Assembly: GCA_035384605.1 (NCBI GenBank)
Contig: DAOOIV010000040.1
Location: forward strand, 1-41,848
From: Phycisphaerae bacterium
Lineage (GTDB): Bacteria > Planctomycetota > Phycisphaerae > UBA1845 > PWPN01
DNA length: 41,848 nt
Reading direction: 5' to 3'
Both the position numbers and the translations under genes were made by a program. A model generated the notes under the pieces. The model was not told the DNA's origin. It did no database searches and saw only the letters and a list, made by a program, of their open reading frames with translations. This document shows, in pieces, positions 19,974-28,272 of the stretch. How positions within the stretch are numbered: position 1 is the first letter of the stretch; every line of letters starts with the position of its first letter.

Positions 19974-21125
19974 GTGATGACTTCTAATCATCGCAAGCAG
20001 CATCTCCTGGGGACACCGCTGACCGGCTTTGCGACGTTCTGCGCGGAGCAGAAATGGCCGGTCTACAGGGCTCGGCAGGTCTACCAGTGGGTTTTCGATC
20101 GCGGCGTGACCGATTTCGAGGCCATGACCAACCTCGCCAAGACCGAACGGGCCAAACTGGCCGCGAGCTGGACCATACTGACCGGCAAGGAATTGCGACG
20201 CCAGGAATCAGAGGACGGGACAACGAAACTTCTGCTGGAGTGGACGGACGGGGCGACCAGCGAATGCGTGTTCATCCCCGACGAAACACGCCGAACGGCC
20301 TGCATCTCAAGCCAGATCGGCTGCCCGGTCGGATGCACGTTCTGTGCCAGCGGGATGGGCGGGCTCCAGCGACAACTGACCGCCGGCGAGATCGTCGAAC
20401 AGGCTGCGCGGATTCGGGCTCTCTGCCGGCAGCCCCCCGAAGATCGTCGTTTCGGCGAAGACACGCGGCTCAGCAACATCGTGATCATGGGCATCGGCGA
20501 GCCGCTGGCAAACTACGAGAACGTCCTCCAGGCCGTCCGCATGATCAACGCCGATTGGGGCATGAATATCGGGGCACGCAAGATCACCCTCAGCACCGTC
20601 GGCCTGCCCAAGCAGATACGGCGGCTCGCGGAGGAAGACCTGCAGATCAACCTGGCGATCTCGCTGCACGCTCCCACCGACTCCCTCCGGCGCAGGCTCA
20701 TTCCCTGGGCCAATCGGGTCTCGGTCGACGAACTCGTGTCCGCGGCGAACTTCTATTTCGAGAAAACCGGACGTGAGGTCACGATCGAGTATCTGCTGCT
20801 CGGCGACGTCAACGACCGGCCCCGACACGCCGCCGACCTGGCAAGCCTGTGCCGGCGAATGCGATGCAATGTCAACCTGATCCGATATAACCCCGTCGCG
20901 GGATTGGGGTTTGAACGACCGACCTCGGCGGCAGCCCATCATTTCGTCGAGCAACTGCGGGCACGCGGCATCAATGCGCACGTCCGCAAGAGCCGGGGGT
21001 GCGACATCGACGCGGCCTGCGGGCAGCTTCGGCGCACGCACCGCGGTCCCGGGTCGCCCGGCGCTGTTGACAAACCCGCCTCGCCCGGTTCAAACATGAC
21101 GGCCCCCGACGGGGCAATTGAGTGA
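19974..21125 (+). CDS. rlmN: 23S rRNA (adenine2503-C2)-methyltransferase, radical SAM
   Basis: 383 aa from GTG 19974 (ATG 19977 is equally possible; no clear Shine-Dalgarno). RlmN methylates A2503 of 23S rRNA and A37 of some tRNAs using two SAM molecules. The radical-SAM cluster motif CPVGCTFC (C117, C121, C124) is intact, and a conserved catalytic Cys lies at C349 in IDAACGQL; a further Cys (C343, SRGCDID) is where many homologues have Asp. IVIMGIGEPL is the GGEP-type SAM motif. The N-terminal ~70 residues are the tRNA/rRNA-binding accessory domain (YRARQVYQWVF). A Cfr identity is less likely given the family-typical RlmN C-terminus. No operon partner. Confidence 0.94.
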   Translation: MMTSNHRKQHLLGTPLTGFATFCAEQKWPVYRARQVYQWVFDRGVTDFEAMTNLAKTERAKLAASWTILTGKELRRQESEDGTTKLLLEWTDGATSECVFIPDETRRTACISSQIGCPVGCTFCASGMGGLQRQLTAGEIVEQAARIRALCRQPPEDRRFGEDTRLSNIVIMGIGEPLANYENVLQAVRMINADWGMNIGARKITLSTVGLPKQIRRLAEEDLQINLAISLHAPTDSLRRRLIPWANRVSVDELVSAANFYFEKTGREVTIEYLLLGDVNDRPRHAADLASLCRRMRCNVNLIRYNPVAGLGFERPTSAAAHHFVEQLRARGINAHVRKSRGCDIDAACGQLRRTHRGPGSPGAVDKPASPGSNMTAPDGAIE

Positions 21126-21247
21126 GAGTCTTTCACAAAGCGAGGTCGCGAGCAACGGGCCGCTCCTCCGCAGACGACGGCATGTTGACCCCACGCTTGG
21201 GGCTCTGTCGGGGCGCCCCGAAAACCTGAGCCAAGGAGAAAACAGCG

Positions 21248-22072
21248 ATGGAACCCCTCCAGATCGGCGTGTGCAGTTGGTCCCTCAAGATGCCGGATAT
21301 CGGCGACGCACTGGTGGCCGTCAAGCATGAACTCGGCCTGAATCTCGTGCAAATCGGCTTTTGGGACGAGGGCTTCAAACAGACGGACCGGATCATCAAG
21401 CTCATCGAACGAACCGGCCTTGAGGTGAGTGCCACTTGCATCGGCTTCGAGGGCGAGGACTACTCGAGCATCCAGCGGATCGCCGAGACGGGCGGCTTCA
21501 AGCCCGACAACGAGTGGCCGCGGCGCCTCGCCAAGACCAAGGCGTTTGCCGATTTCACGGCGGCCCTCAACGTGAAAATGCTGGCGTGCCACATCGGCTT
21601 CGTCCCGCACGACAAGAGCGAATCCGTGTACGCGGTCATGGTGGACCGCATCAAGCAGGTCTGTGACGTGCTGGCCCACCGCGATCTGACACTCGTCATG
21701 GAAACCGGCCAGGAGCGGGCCGAGAACCTTCTGGAGTTCATCGACGCCGTCGAACGGGACAACATCCGGATCAACTTCGACCCGGCCAACATGATCCTCT
21801 ACGGCGTCGGTGACCCGCTTCAGGCCGTCGACATTCTCAAGGACAAAATCGTTCATTGCCACATGAAAGACGCCGTCTGGTCCCGGGAGCCGACGAAGAT
21901 CTGGGGCGAAGAAGTCGTCCTGGGCACCGGCCAGGCCAACATCCCCAAACTCATCGCCAAGCTCCGCTCCTACGGCTACACCGGGCCGTTGGTCATCGAA
22001 CGCGAGGCCGGCAACCAGCGAATTGCAGACATCAAGACGGCCATCGGCTTGCTGGAAAAAGTAGTGGGCTAA
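21248..22072 (+). CDS. Cytoplasmic sugar isomerase/epimerase-type TIM barrel
   Basis: 274 aa from ATG 21248, with AAGGAG nine bases upstream. No signal peptide, unlike the paralogue at 16349. It belongs to the xylose-isomerase-like/AP-endonuclease-2 barrel family. The divalent metal ligands are visible: Glu in VMETGQE, Asp in NFDPANM, His in VHCHMKD and Glu in VIERE. Hydroxypyruvate isomerase, tagatose epimerase and inosose isomerase belong to the same fold; the sequence does not decide among them. The full barrel length (~270) suggests an intact enzyme. It is separated by 122 bp from rlmN and appears monocistronic. Confidence 0.82.
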   Translation: MEPLQIGVCSWSLKMPDIGDALVAVKHELGLNLVQIGFWDEGFKQTDRIIKLIERTGLEVSATCIGFEGEDYSSIQRIAETGGFKPDNEWPRRLAKTKAFADFTAALNVKMLACHIGFVPHDKSESVYAVMVDRIKQVCDVLAHRDLTLVMETGQERAENLLEFIDAVERDNIRINFDPANMILYGVGDPLQAVDILKDKIVHCHMKDAVWSREPTKIWGEEVVLGTGQANIPKLIAKLRSYGYTGPLVIEREAGNQRIADIKTAIGLLEKVVG

Positions 22073-22234
22073 TTCAAGCTCTTGGTCATTCCCAGGCACC
22101 AGCCTACTCATTCGCCTTGACCGACGCAGCGGTCATTGTGCAGAATCATATTCGTGGTGAGGACGGCGGGCATGCAGCGTGGTGACGATGCCTGCGTCGA
22201 TCGAGTTCTCGGGCAAGCCGCGAGCAGGTGACGC

Positions 22235-24523
22235 TTGAGCAATCCAGACCGCCATCAGTCGACCCCGGCCGACGAGAACGTACAACTGCGGGAGCGCCTT
22301 CACCGGCTTGAGCATCCCGGGGAGGAAAAGGAGGTCTTCGTCCATCTGGCCAGGAGATTGGCCGGCGCGACCTCGGCCGATGCGGTCATGGCTGCCGCGC
22401 AGGAGGCCAGCGAGCGGCTTCTCGCCTGGGACTTCTTCTATCTGGCGCACCGCCTTCCAGAGTCGAATCAGTTCCGCATCGCCGGAGTCATCGACACCAT
22501 TGAAGGACGCCGGCATACCTTCCCCGAACAGCGGGATGCCGAGGCCACATTCAGTCCTCCGGTGCGCGAGGTGCTCGCCGGCAAACGACTGCTGGTCAAT
22601 CGCCGGGAGGGCCGGACAACGCCCGTGATGCGACCGCTTGGCTCGGGTCGGCCCTCAGCCAGTCTGATGTTCGTCCCCGTGCAGTGCGAAGGCCAGGTGA
22701 TCGGCCTTCTGTCCGCGCAATCCTACGTGCCGAACCAGTATGGCGAATCCGACCTGCAGATTCTTCAGGACGTCGCGGACGCCGTCGCTCCGGCAATGGA
22801 GCGCGTCCGCGCCGAGGAATCGCTCCGCAGCCGGGAGCAACTCCTGCGCCTGGAGCGGGATCTGGCCGTTTCGTTGGGCGCCGCACGGGACGTGCATGAG
22901 GCACTGGACCGACTCCTGGAAACGAGCCTCCAGATTGAAGGCATTGATTGCGGCGGGGCGTATCTTGTCGATCCCGCCACGCACGATCTTATCCTCGCGC
23001 GCTACAGGAATCTGTCCGCGGGCTTCGCTGACGGCGTCAAACATCTGGCCCGCGACAGTTGGCAGGCCGCGTTGGTCCTTAAGGCCAAAACCGTCTACAT
23101 GTCGACCGCCGAACTGCACTCGATCGATGCGGCTTGCCGCGACGAGGGCCTGATGTCCGTGGCCGTTGCACCCGTCGCACAATCAGGCAACCTGATCGCC
23201 GTGCTGAACCTGGCCAGCCGCCGCCTGAACGAAATCCCGCCTCACGCACGTCACGCCATCGAGGCGGTCGCCGCCCAAATGGGTACCGCCCTGATTCGCA
23301 TCCGCGCGGAACAGGACCTCCGGGAGGCGAGAGACCAACTCGAGCAACGTGTGGAGCAGCGCACGGCCGAGCTGCGCGAAGCCAACGCCCGCTTGGAAGC
23401 CGAAATCATCGAACACCAGAAAAGCGAGCAGGCCTTGCTGGAAAAAGAGGCGCAACTGCGCAGCTTGAACGAGAACCTCGCCGAGGGAATGGTCTACCAG
23501 ATCAACAGCGGTCAGGATGGTCAAAAGCGACAGTTCACGTACCTGAGCCCTGCCGTGGAGCATCTTCACGGCCTGAGGGTGGAAGATGTCCTGGCAAACT
23601 CGACGCTCATCTACGACCAGGTGATCGAGGAGGACCGGTCCTTGCTGGCCGAGCAGGAAACGCGGGCCTTTGCGACCAGAACCACGCTTGACGTGGACGT
23701 CCGGGTCCGGCTTCCATCGGGAGAGATCCGCTGGCGCCGTTTCATTTCTTCACCTCGGGTCGTTCCGGACGGAACACTTATGTGGGAGGGCATTGAGCTG
23801 GATATCACCCGCCGAAAGAAAGCAGAGGAGGCTCTGCTGCGCAAGGAACGGGAACTCCGATTATTGAGTGCCGAGGCAAATCGCCGGCTCGAAGAAGAGA
23901 GAGCCCGCGTTTCCCGCGAGCTCCACGACGAACTCGGTCAGATGCTCACCGCCCTCAACCTCAACCTGAGGTGGCTGGGCCGTCGAATCGGCGACGTCGG
24001 AGACGACGTCGTCGAGCGAATCGACGAATCGATTCAGTACGTGAGCCGGATGATCACCAGCGTACGGACGCTGTCCCGCAGCCTCCGACCGGCCGCACTC
24101 GGCCACGAGGGGCTGGTCGAGGCCGTCCGATCGCACATGGCTGAATTCGAACAGTACGCCGGCATCCGCTGCAGAGTCGAGGTGGTACCGCCGAACCTCG
24201 CGGTGAGCGAGCCTCTCGCAACCACCGCCTTTCGGATTGTCCAGGAGGCCCTAACCAACGTGGCCCGCCATTCCAAGGCAACCTTCTGCCGGGTGAACAT
24301 CAGGGCGGTCGACGACCTGCTGGTGCTGGAGATTCGTGACAACGGCGTCGGCCTGAAAGAACAGGAGCCGACCGACGCGATTTCCTTGGGAATACCGGGC
24401 ATGAGGGAGCGGGCGGAAACGATCGGTGGAAGCCTCGTGGTCGCGAACAACCCCGAGGGAGGCGTTTGCGTCACCGCGCGCCTGCCGCGCCAACGCCGCG
24501 ATCATTCGCCCCTCGGTTCATAG
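22235..24523 (+). CDS. GAF-GAF-PAS sensor histidine kinase (HisKA_3)
   Basis: 762 aa from TTG 22235, preceded by AGGTGA five bases upstream; the first in-frame ATG is far inside the GAF domain. Order: GAF (~35-195), GAF (~205-365), coiled coil (QLEQRVEQRTAELREANARL), PAS (~410-530, with the closing ELDITRRKKAEE), HisKA_3 with phospho-His in SRELHDELGQMLTALN, and HATPase with QEALTNVARHS, IRDNGVGL and GIPGMRERAE. No membrane helices, so cytosolic. Its catalytic core closely resembles that of the six-PAS kinase at 3341, suggesting family expansion. No response regulator is adjacent. It is convergent with the TonB receptor gene, leaving only 26 bp between stops. Confidence 0.9.
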   Translation: MSNPDRHQSTPADENVQLRERLHRLEHPGEEKEVFVHLARRLAGATSADAVMAAAQEASERLLAWDFFYLAHRLPESNQFRIAGVIDTIEGRRHTFPEQRDAEATFSPPVREVLAGKRLLVNRREGRTTPVMRPLGSGRPSASLMFVPVQCEGQVIGLLSAQSYVPNQYGESDLQILQDVADAVAPAMERVRAEESLRSREQLLRLERDLAVSLGAARDVHEALDRLLETSLQIEGIDCGGAYLVDPATHDLILARYRNLSAGFADGVKHLARDSWQAALVLKAKTVYMSTAELHSIDAACRDEGLMSVAVAPVAQSGNLIAVLNLASRRLNEIPPHARHAIEAVAAQMGTALIRIRAEQDLREARDQLEQRVEQRTAELREANARLEAEIIEHQKSEQALLEKEAQLRSLNENLAEGMVYQINSGQDGQKRQFTYLSPAVEHLHGLRVEDVLANSTLIYDQVIEEDRSLLAEQETRAFATRTTLDVDVRVRLPSGEIRWRRFISSPRVVPDGTLMWEGIELDITRRKKAEEALLRKERELRLLSAEANRRLEEERARVSRELHDELGQMLTALNLNLRWLGRRIGDVGDDVVERIDESIQYVSRMITSVRTLSRSLRPAALGHEGLVEAVRSHMAEFEQYAGIRCRVEVVPPNLAVSEPLATTAFRIVQEALTNVARHSKATFCRVNIRAVDDLLVLEIRDNGVGLKEQEPTDAISLGIPGMRERAETIGGSLVVANNPEGGVCVTARLPRQRRDHSPLGS

Positions 24524-24553
24524 TCCGACCGCAAGGCCGCACGCCGGGACTAT
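24520..24553. terminator. Symmetric hairpin between convergent stop codons
   Basis: ATAGTCC (24520-24526) and GGACTAT (24547-24553) are exact reverse complements. Each arm contains the TAG stop of one of the two convergent genes, so both genes end in the same stem. Without a T-run it is a weak terminator at best. Confidence 0.4.
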
Positions 24554-26694
24554 TTGAGACTCAGCCGAAATTCGGCGTAGACCATCCGCGGCACTTCCGC
24601 ATTGTTGAGAAAGGTCGTCCCGCCCTCGGGATGGTCCGGGTCCAGAAGATTGCGAACACCCACCGCCACGGCGGCCTGTTTCTTCCAGAACTCGTACTCG
24701 GCCCTCAGGTCGAGCCGCAAGTAAGGCGGAATCTGCATCGGCAGAAGAGCCATGGTCCCGTTGGGTGCTTTCACCGTATCGACATAATGCAGATAAGCCG
24801 ATAGATGCAGGTCTTTCACCGGATCGTACTGTGCACCGATCATGAACTTGTGTTCGGGCGGGGTGATGAAATCCTTGTCGGTGTACGGCACGTGCCCGAA
24901 CCAATCCATCCATTGATAGGTATAGTGGGCCAGCAAAGTCAACTGTTTCGTCGCCGCGTATTTCGCCTCGAATTCGAACCCGTACATCGCCGCGGAGGCC
25001 CGGTTGTCGTACTTCGCCTGAAGCAGGCCCGGCGGGCCGAATTCCATGGTCGTGGCGGTGATCACGTCGTCCATGTCGTGCCAGAACAGGTTGAAATTCG
25101 TGGTGAGTCGGTCCGAAAGGAACTTCTTCCGGTATCCTAACTCATACGCAATCACCGTCTGGGGGTCCGTCTCGGGGTCGGCGGTCTGGTGTATCAGGCC
25201 GCTGTACAGCACGAAATCGGCAAAGCGGCCTCCCACCGGCGGCATCTGGAACGCCCGAGACACCGCTCCGTAGGCCAGAGAGCCGTCGGAAAACTTGTGG
25301 GACAGGGCGATCCGCCCGCTCGGCTGAAAGCCCCCATAAAACTCGTAATCGATCCGGGCGCCCAGCTCCAGAGCCCATCGCGGAGCAAACCTCCACTCGT
25401 CCTGCACGTAAAGACCGATCGTCGCGCTGCTGACGTAGTCCCGGGTCATCAAGTGAGGATCCGAGTTGGTGCCGTCAATCAGGTCGGTCCGGCTGTCCAG
25501 ACCCCACGTCAGCGTGTGATTGTCGCCCAGCTTGAAGTTGTGATTGAACTCCAGAGCAATCTGCTGGTAGCGATAGTCGATCGTCTTGGCGCCGGGCTCG
25601 AAATGGTAGTCGTTGACGTAAGCATTGATGCCGAATTGGTTGTCACGAGCGACCCGATGATCCCACTTGCCCAGCAGGAAGGCGGTCTGCGACCTGGGAC
25701 TGAGTTTGTCCGGAGGGAAGAAGCTCGGAGAAGTCGGGTTGCCCCCGCCGGCTACGCTGTTACCGCCCGACAGAGTGAAAACATCCTTCGGCGTGGCGTC
25801 ATAGACCATGTGGACGCCGGTCCGTCCGCCCAGAAAATCATCATCGAGTTGTTGCAGGATCGAACCGCCCTTGCGGAAGCCGTCGCTGCTCTCGTATTCG
25901 CCTGACACCCGCAGTTTGAGCTTCTCATCGGCATAGCCGTATCCCAGGTGCTCCTTGTGGGCCCCTCGTGATCCCCCACTGACGGTACTGGTCAGACCCA
26001 CCTGATCGGCAGGGTCCTTGGTCACGATATTGATGACGCCGTTCAGCGCGTTGGCACCCCACGTGACGCCCGCCGGACCCCGGAGCACTTCGATCCGCTC
26101 GATATCTTCAAGCTGGATCGGCCAGAAATACCAGAACGTCGCTCCCAGGATGGGATCAAACATCTGGCGGCCGTCCATCAACACCAGAACCTGATCGGCC
26201 GTCAGTCCGTGGGCGCCTCTTGTCGACACGCCGGAGTAACCCCAGCTCAGGTCCGCAACGTCCACTCCGGGCAACAATCGCAGCGCGTCGGGGACCGAAC
26301 GCGCCCCCGATCGACGGATGTCGTCGGCCGTCACCACGCTGACGGCGTAAGGCAAGTCCATGATCCGCTTCGGGCTTCTGGTTGCGGTCTGTACCACGTC
26401 TACTTCGGGTATGTCCAGATTGAACACCTCCATGTCGTTCAAGCCGTCCTGCGGCAGGCTGAACCGATCGAGCGCTTCGGCCTGCCCCACGGGATCCTCG
26501 GCCGGTGCACTGGCCGGCCGCGATTGACCCAGAACTGGGACGTTCGCAAGAAAAGTCAAAGCGATCGCCCATGCCGCCGGCCACGGCCGGGGACGAAACC
26601 GCCTTCTCCAGACGTCCCTCGCCCTCGGCTCCACCGTTTGCACGGCTCGAGGCATCATGTCGATCAATCTCGTTGTACGCCGCAGTATCCTCAC
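24550..26694 (-). CDS. TonB-dependent outer-membrane receptor
   Basis: 714 aa from GTG 26694, directly after the TAG of the upstream gene, with GGAAGG nine bases upstream. A long basic n-region precedes the signal segment (AIALTFLANVPVLGQ). The plug domain (~80-215) shows VVQTATRSP (TonB-box region), YAVSVVTADDIRRSGA, LRLLPGVDVA and IERIEVLRGPAGVTWGANA, followed by INIVTKD. The remainder is a 22-strand barrel-type sequence ending YAEFRLSLK. The final residue is Lys rather than the usual aromatic residue. It imports a substrate across the outer membrane with TonB energy, but the substrate is not evident. Its coupling to an ABC_sub_bind protein suggests they handle the same ligand. Confidence 0.92.
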   Translation of the reverse strand: MRILRRTTRLIDMMPRAVQTVEPRARDVWRRRFRPRPWPAAWAIALTFLANVPVLGQSRPASAPAEDPVGQAEALDRFSLPQDGLNDMEVFNLDIPEVDVVQTATRSPKRIMDLPYAVSVVTADDIRRSGARSVPDALRLLPGVDVADLSWGYSGVSTRGAHGLTADQVLVLMDGRQMFDPILGATFWYFWPIQLEDIERIEVLRGPAGVTWGANALNGVINIVTKDPADQVGLTSTVSGGSRGAHKEHLGYGYADEKLKLRVSGEYESSDGFRKGGSILQQLDDDFLGGRTGVHMVYDATPKDVFTLSGGNSVAGGGNPTSPSFFPPDKLSPRSQTAFLLGKWDHRVARDNQFGINAYVNDYHFEPGAKTIDYRYQQIALEFNHNFKLGDNHTLTWGLDSRTDLIDGTNSDPHLMTRDYVSSATIGLYVQDEWRFAPRWALELGARIDYEFYGGFQPSGRIALSHKFSDGSLAYGAVSRAFQMPPVGGRFADFVLYSGLIHQTADPETDPQTVIAYELGYRKKFLSDRLTTNFNLFWHDMDDVITATTMEFGPPGLLQAKYDNRASAAMYGFEFEAKYAATKQLTLLAHYTYQWMDWFGHVPYTDKDFITPPEHKFMIGAQYDPVKDLHLSAYLHYVDTVKAPNGTMALLPMQIPPYLRLDLRAEYEFWKKQAAVAVGVRNLLDPDHPEGGTTFLNNAEVPRMVYAEFRLSLK

Positions 26695-27774
26695 CTAGTC
26701 GTTCCTTCCGTACTGTTCAGGAATCTTGGCCAATATGTCGTCGGCCAGCGAAATACCGATCATCTCTGTGCTTCGATGGTTGATCGAGCAAATGACCTTG
26801 GCCGGATACACCACCCCGATCGATGCCGGTTTGGTGCCGCCCGCGATCTTGTCGGCCAGATCGACCGTCTGGCGCCCGATAGACTCGTCATCGGCCTGCC
26901 AGCCGGCAAACGCTCCCGCCTTGACGATCTTGCTTGAGAAAGCCCAAACCGGCTTGCGAGCACGAATGCCCCAGAGAAGAAGGCGCTGCGCGGTGGCCGT
27001 GTTATACACGTCGGCATCCGGCACCATGATGACGCCGTCGCAACGATTGCTGTCCAGAAGACGCGCGGCTTTCAGAAAATCGTTCTTGCTCGTTTCGATC
27101 GGCGTAATGGTCATTCCGCGATCTTGCCCCGCTTTGCGCAGCGCCTCGACCGTGCGACGCGTTCGGCTGCTGAACGGGACGCCGATGTTCTTGACACCCT
27201 CGTCCATTTGCGTCACCCACGCGATCTGCTCAACCGGCGAAATATCCGTGGTGACCCCCGCCACGCGGGCCCTGTGTCGGCTGTCCTCCGCCAGAAAAGA
27301 TGCGTCCAGAGCGTTGGGCACCATGCAAAACACGACCGCCGCATCGGGAACCGATTCCAGCGCCAGAATCGTGGCCTCCGTCCCGACCGCGATCACCACC
27401 GCCGGCCGAGTCTGAACAAGGCGGCTCCGGACGTCCTGGAGAGAAACACCCGAAGACGCCGGTCGCGACGCCGGCGCGGGCGAAGCTGAAGCCTTGTCCG
27501 AATCGACGGAGTCTTCCGGCTGAGGTTGCTCAGGGGGTGCGGGCAACTCCACCATGACGTAAGACCACTTCTTCTGTTTCGCGGCGGTTTCGATGCTGTC
27601 GATTGTCTTGCGATAAATCGCTTGTGGGGCAGCAAGAATCGTGATTCTGGCTGACTCGGCGCCGTGCGTCGCCTGCGAGTTGTGACCTGCCACCAGGGCA
27701 AGCAGGAAAAGAATGACCGTCGTCATTCGCCTGCCTGGCGACCGCACCCCGGCACTCGACACTGGCATCCTCAT
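26695..27774 (-). CDS. ABC_sub_bind (PF04392-like) periplasmic binding protein
   Basis: 359 aa from ATG 27774, chosen because it gives a basic n-region (SPGRR) before the hydrophobic TTVILFLLALVAG; ATG 27726 would remove it, and an upstream start at 27873 adds repeat-derived sequence. The body is a two-lobe periplasmic binding fold of the TrpX/ABC_sub_bind type: VIAVGTEAT, ARVAGVTTDISP, IGVPFSSRTR and VIMVPDADVYNTA. A Pro/Ala/Ser-rich insert (PAPPEQPQPE, then SPAPASRPAS) splits the first lobe. No ABC permease or ATPase gene is present; the next gene, a TonB receptor, starts immediately after its stop. Together they suggest a sensing or capture role rather than a complete importer. Confidence 0.8.
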   Translation of the reverse strand: MRMPVSSAGVRSPGRRMTTVILFLLALVAGHNSQATHGAESARITILAAPQAIYRKTIDSIETAAKQKKWSYVMVELPAPPEQPQPEDSVDSDKASASPAPASRPASSGVSLQDVRSRLVQTRPAVVIAVGTEATILALESVPDAAVVFCMVPNALDASFLAEDSRHRARVAGVTTDISPVEQIAWVTQMDEGVKNIGVPFSSRTRRTVEALRKAGQDRGMTITPIETSKNDFLKAARLLDSNRCDGVIMVPDADVYNTATAQRLLLWGIRARKPVWAFSSKIVKAGAFAGWQADDESIGRQTVDLADKIAGGTKPASIGVVYPAKVICSINHRSTEMIGISLADDILAKIPEQYGRND

Positions 27775-28272
27775 AGGTTGAACGTACGTGAGCAGCGCGG
27801 CCCGCTCACCAAGGCCGTCTTGGTCTTGCCCGTCGCAACCAGTGCCCATTCTGCGCGCACGTTTCGGGATCACAGCGCGTTTGGGTTGCCGCCCGCAAAA
27901 AGGCGGTCCGACCTGGATGAAGGTCGCGGCGACCTGGAGCCTATCACCGGAGTCCGTGTGGGACCGCCTTCCAGCCGGTCGACGTTCGGGGTTTCCGGAT
28001 AGGTCTTTAATCGCACCGTCTGTACGCCGCCGTGACAGACACCGATCACGTGGAGAATCGCCTGTCCACGAGGGTGGACCATACTAATGGCTTTTATCGG
28101 TCATCGGGCGCGCTATCTGGCGATTTTGATTGGGCCCACGCCCGCTCAGCGCGGAGAACAAGTCAGGGCGGATTCTCGTCAGCCCGGCTTCCTATTGACT
28201 GGCAATGGCTGGTATGCCTCGCACCGATGTCCTGTGCGGTCCGTGCATGGCTTGACAGTATTGATAAGCCCG
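27775..28272. other. Intergenic region with one copy of a dispersed repeat
   Basis: 498 bases. The divergent repeat copy lies at 27831-27914. A short stem GGCTT/AAGCC (28251-28270) sits at the 3' end of the metallo-beta-lactamase gene. I looked for a cobalamin-type box and found none. No gene is seen. Confidence 0.5.
27831..27914 (+). repeat. Dispersed twin-palindrome repeat, copy A (diverged)
   Basis: It aligns over ~84 bp with copies at 30071 and 30561. Shared blocks include CGCGCA/CGTTT, GGATC, TTGGGTTGC, GCAAAAAGGCGGTCCG. Its palindromes are partly decayed (TTGCCGCCCGCAA; AAGGCGGTCCGACCT). Confidence 0.7.

Noticed and set aside
27775..28272. Cobalamin or other riboswitch upstream of the TonB receptor operon
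   Set aside because: No B12-box-like sequence or conserved riboswitch core could be seen on the minus strand; only repeat copy A is present.
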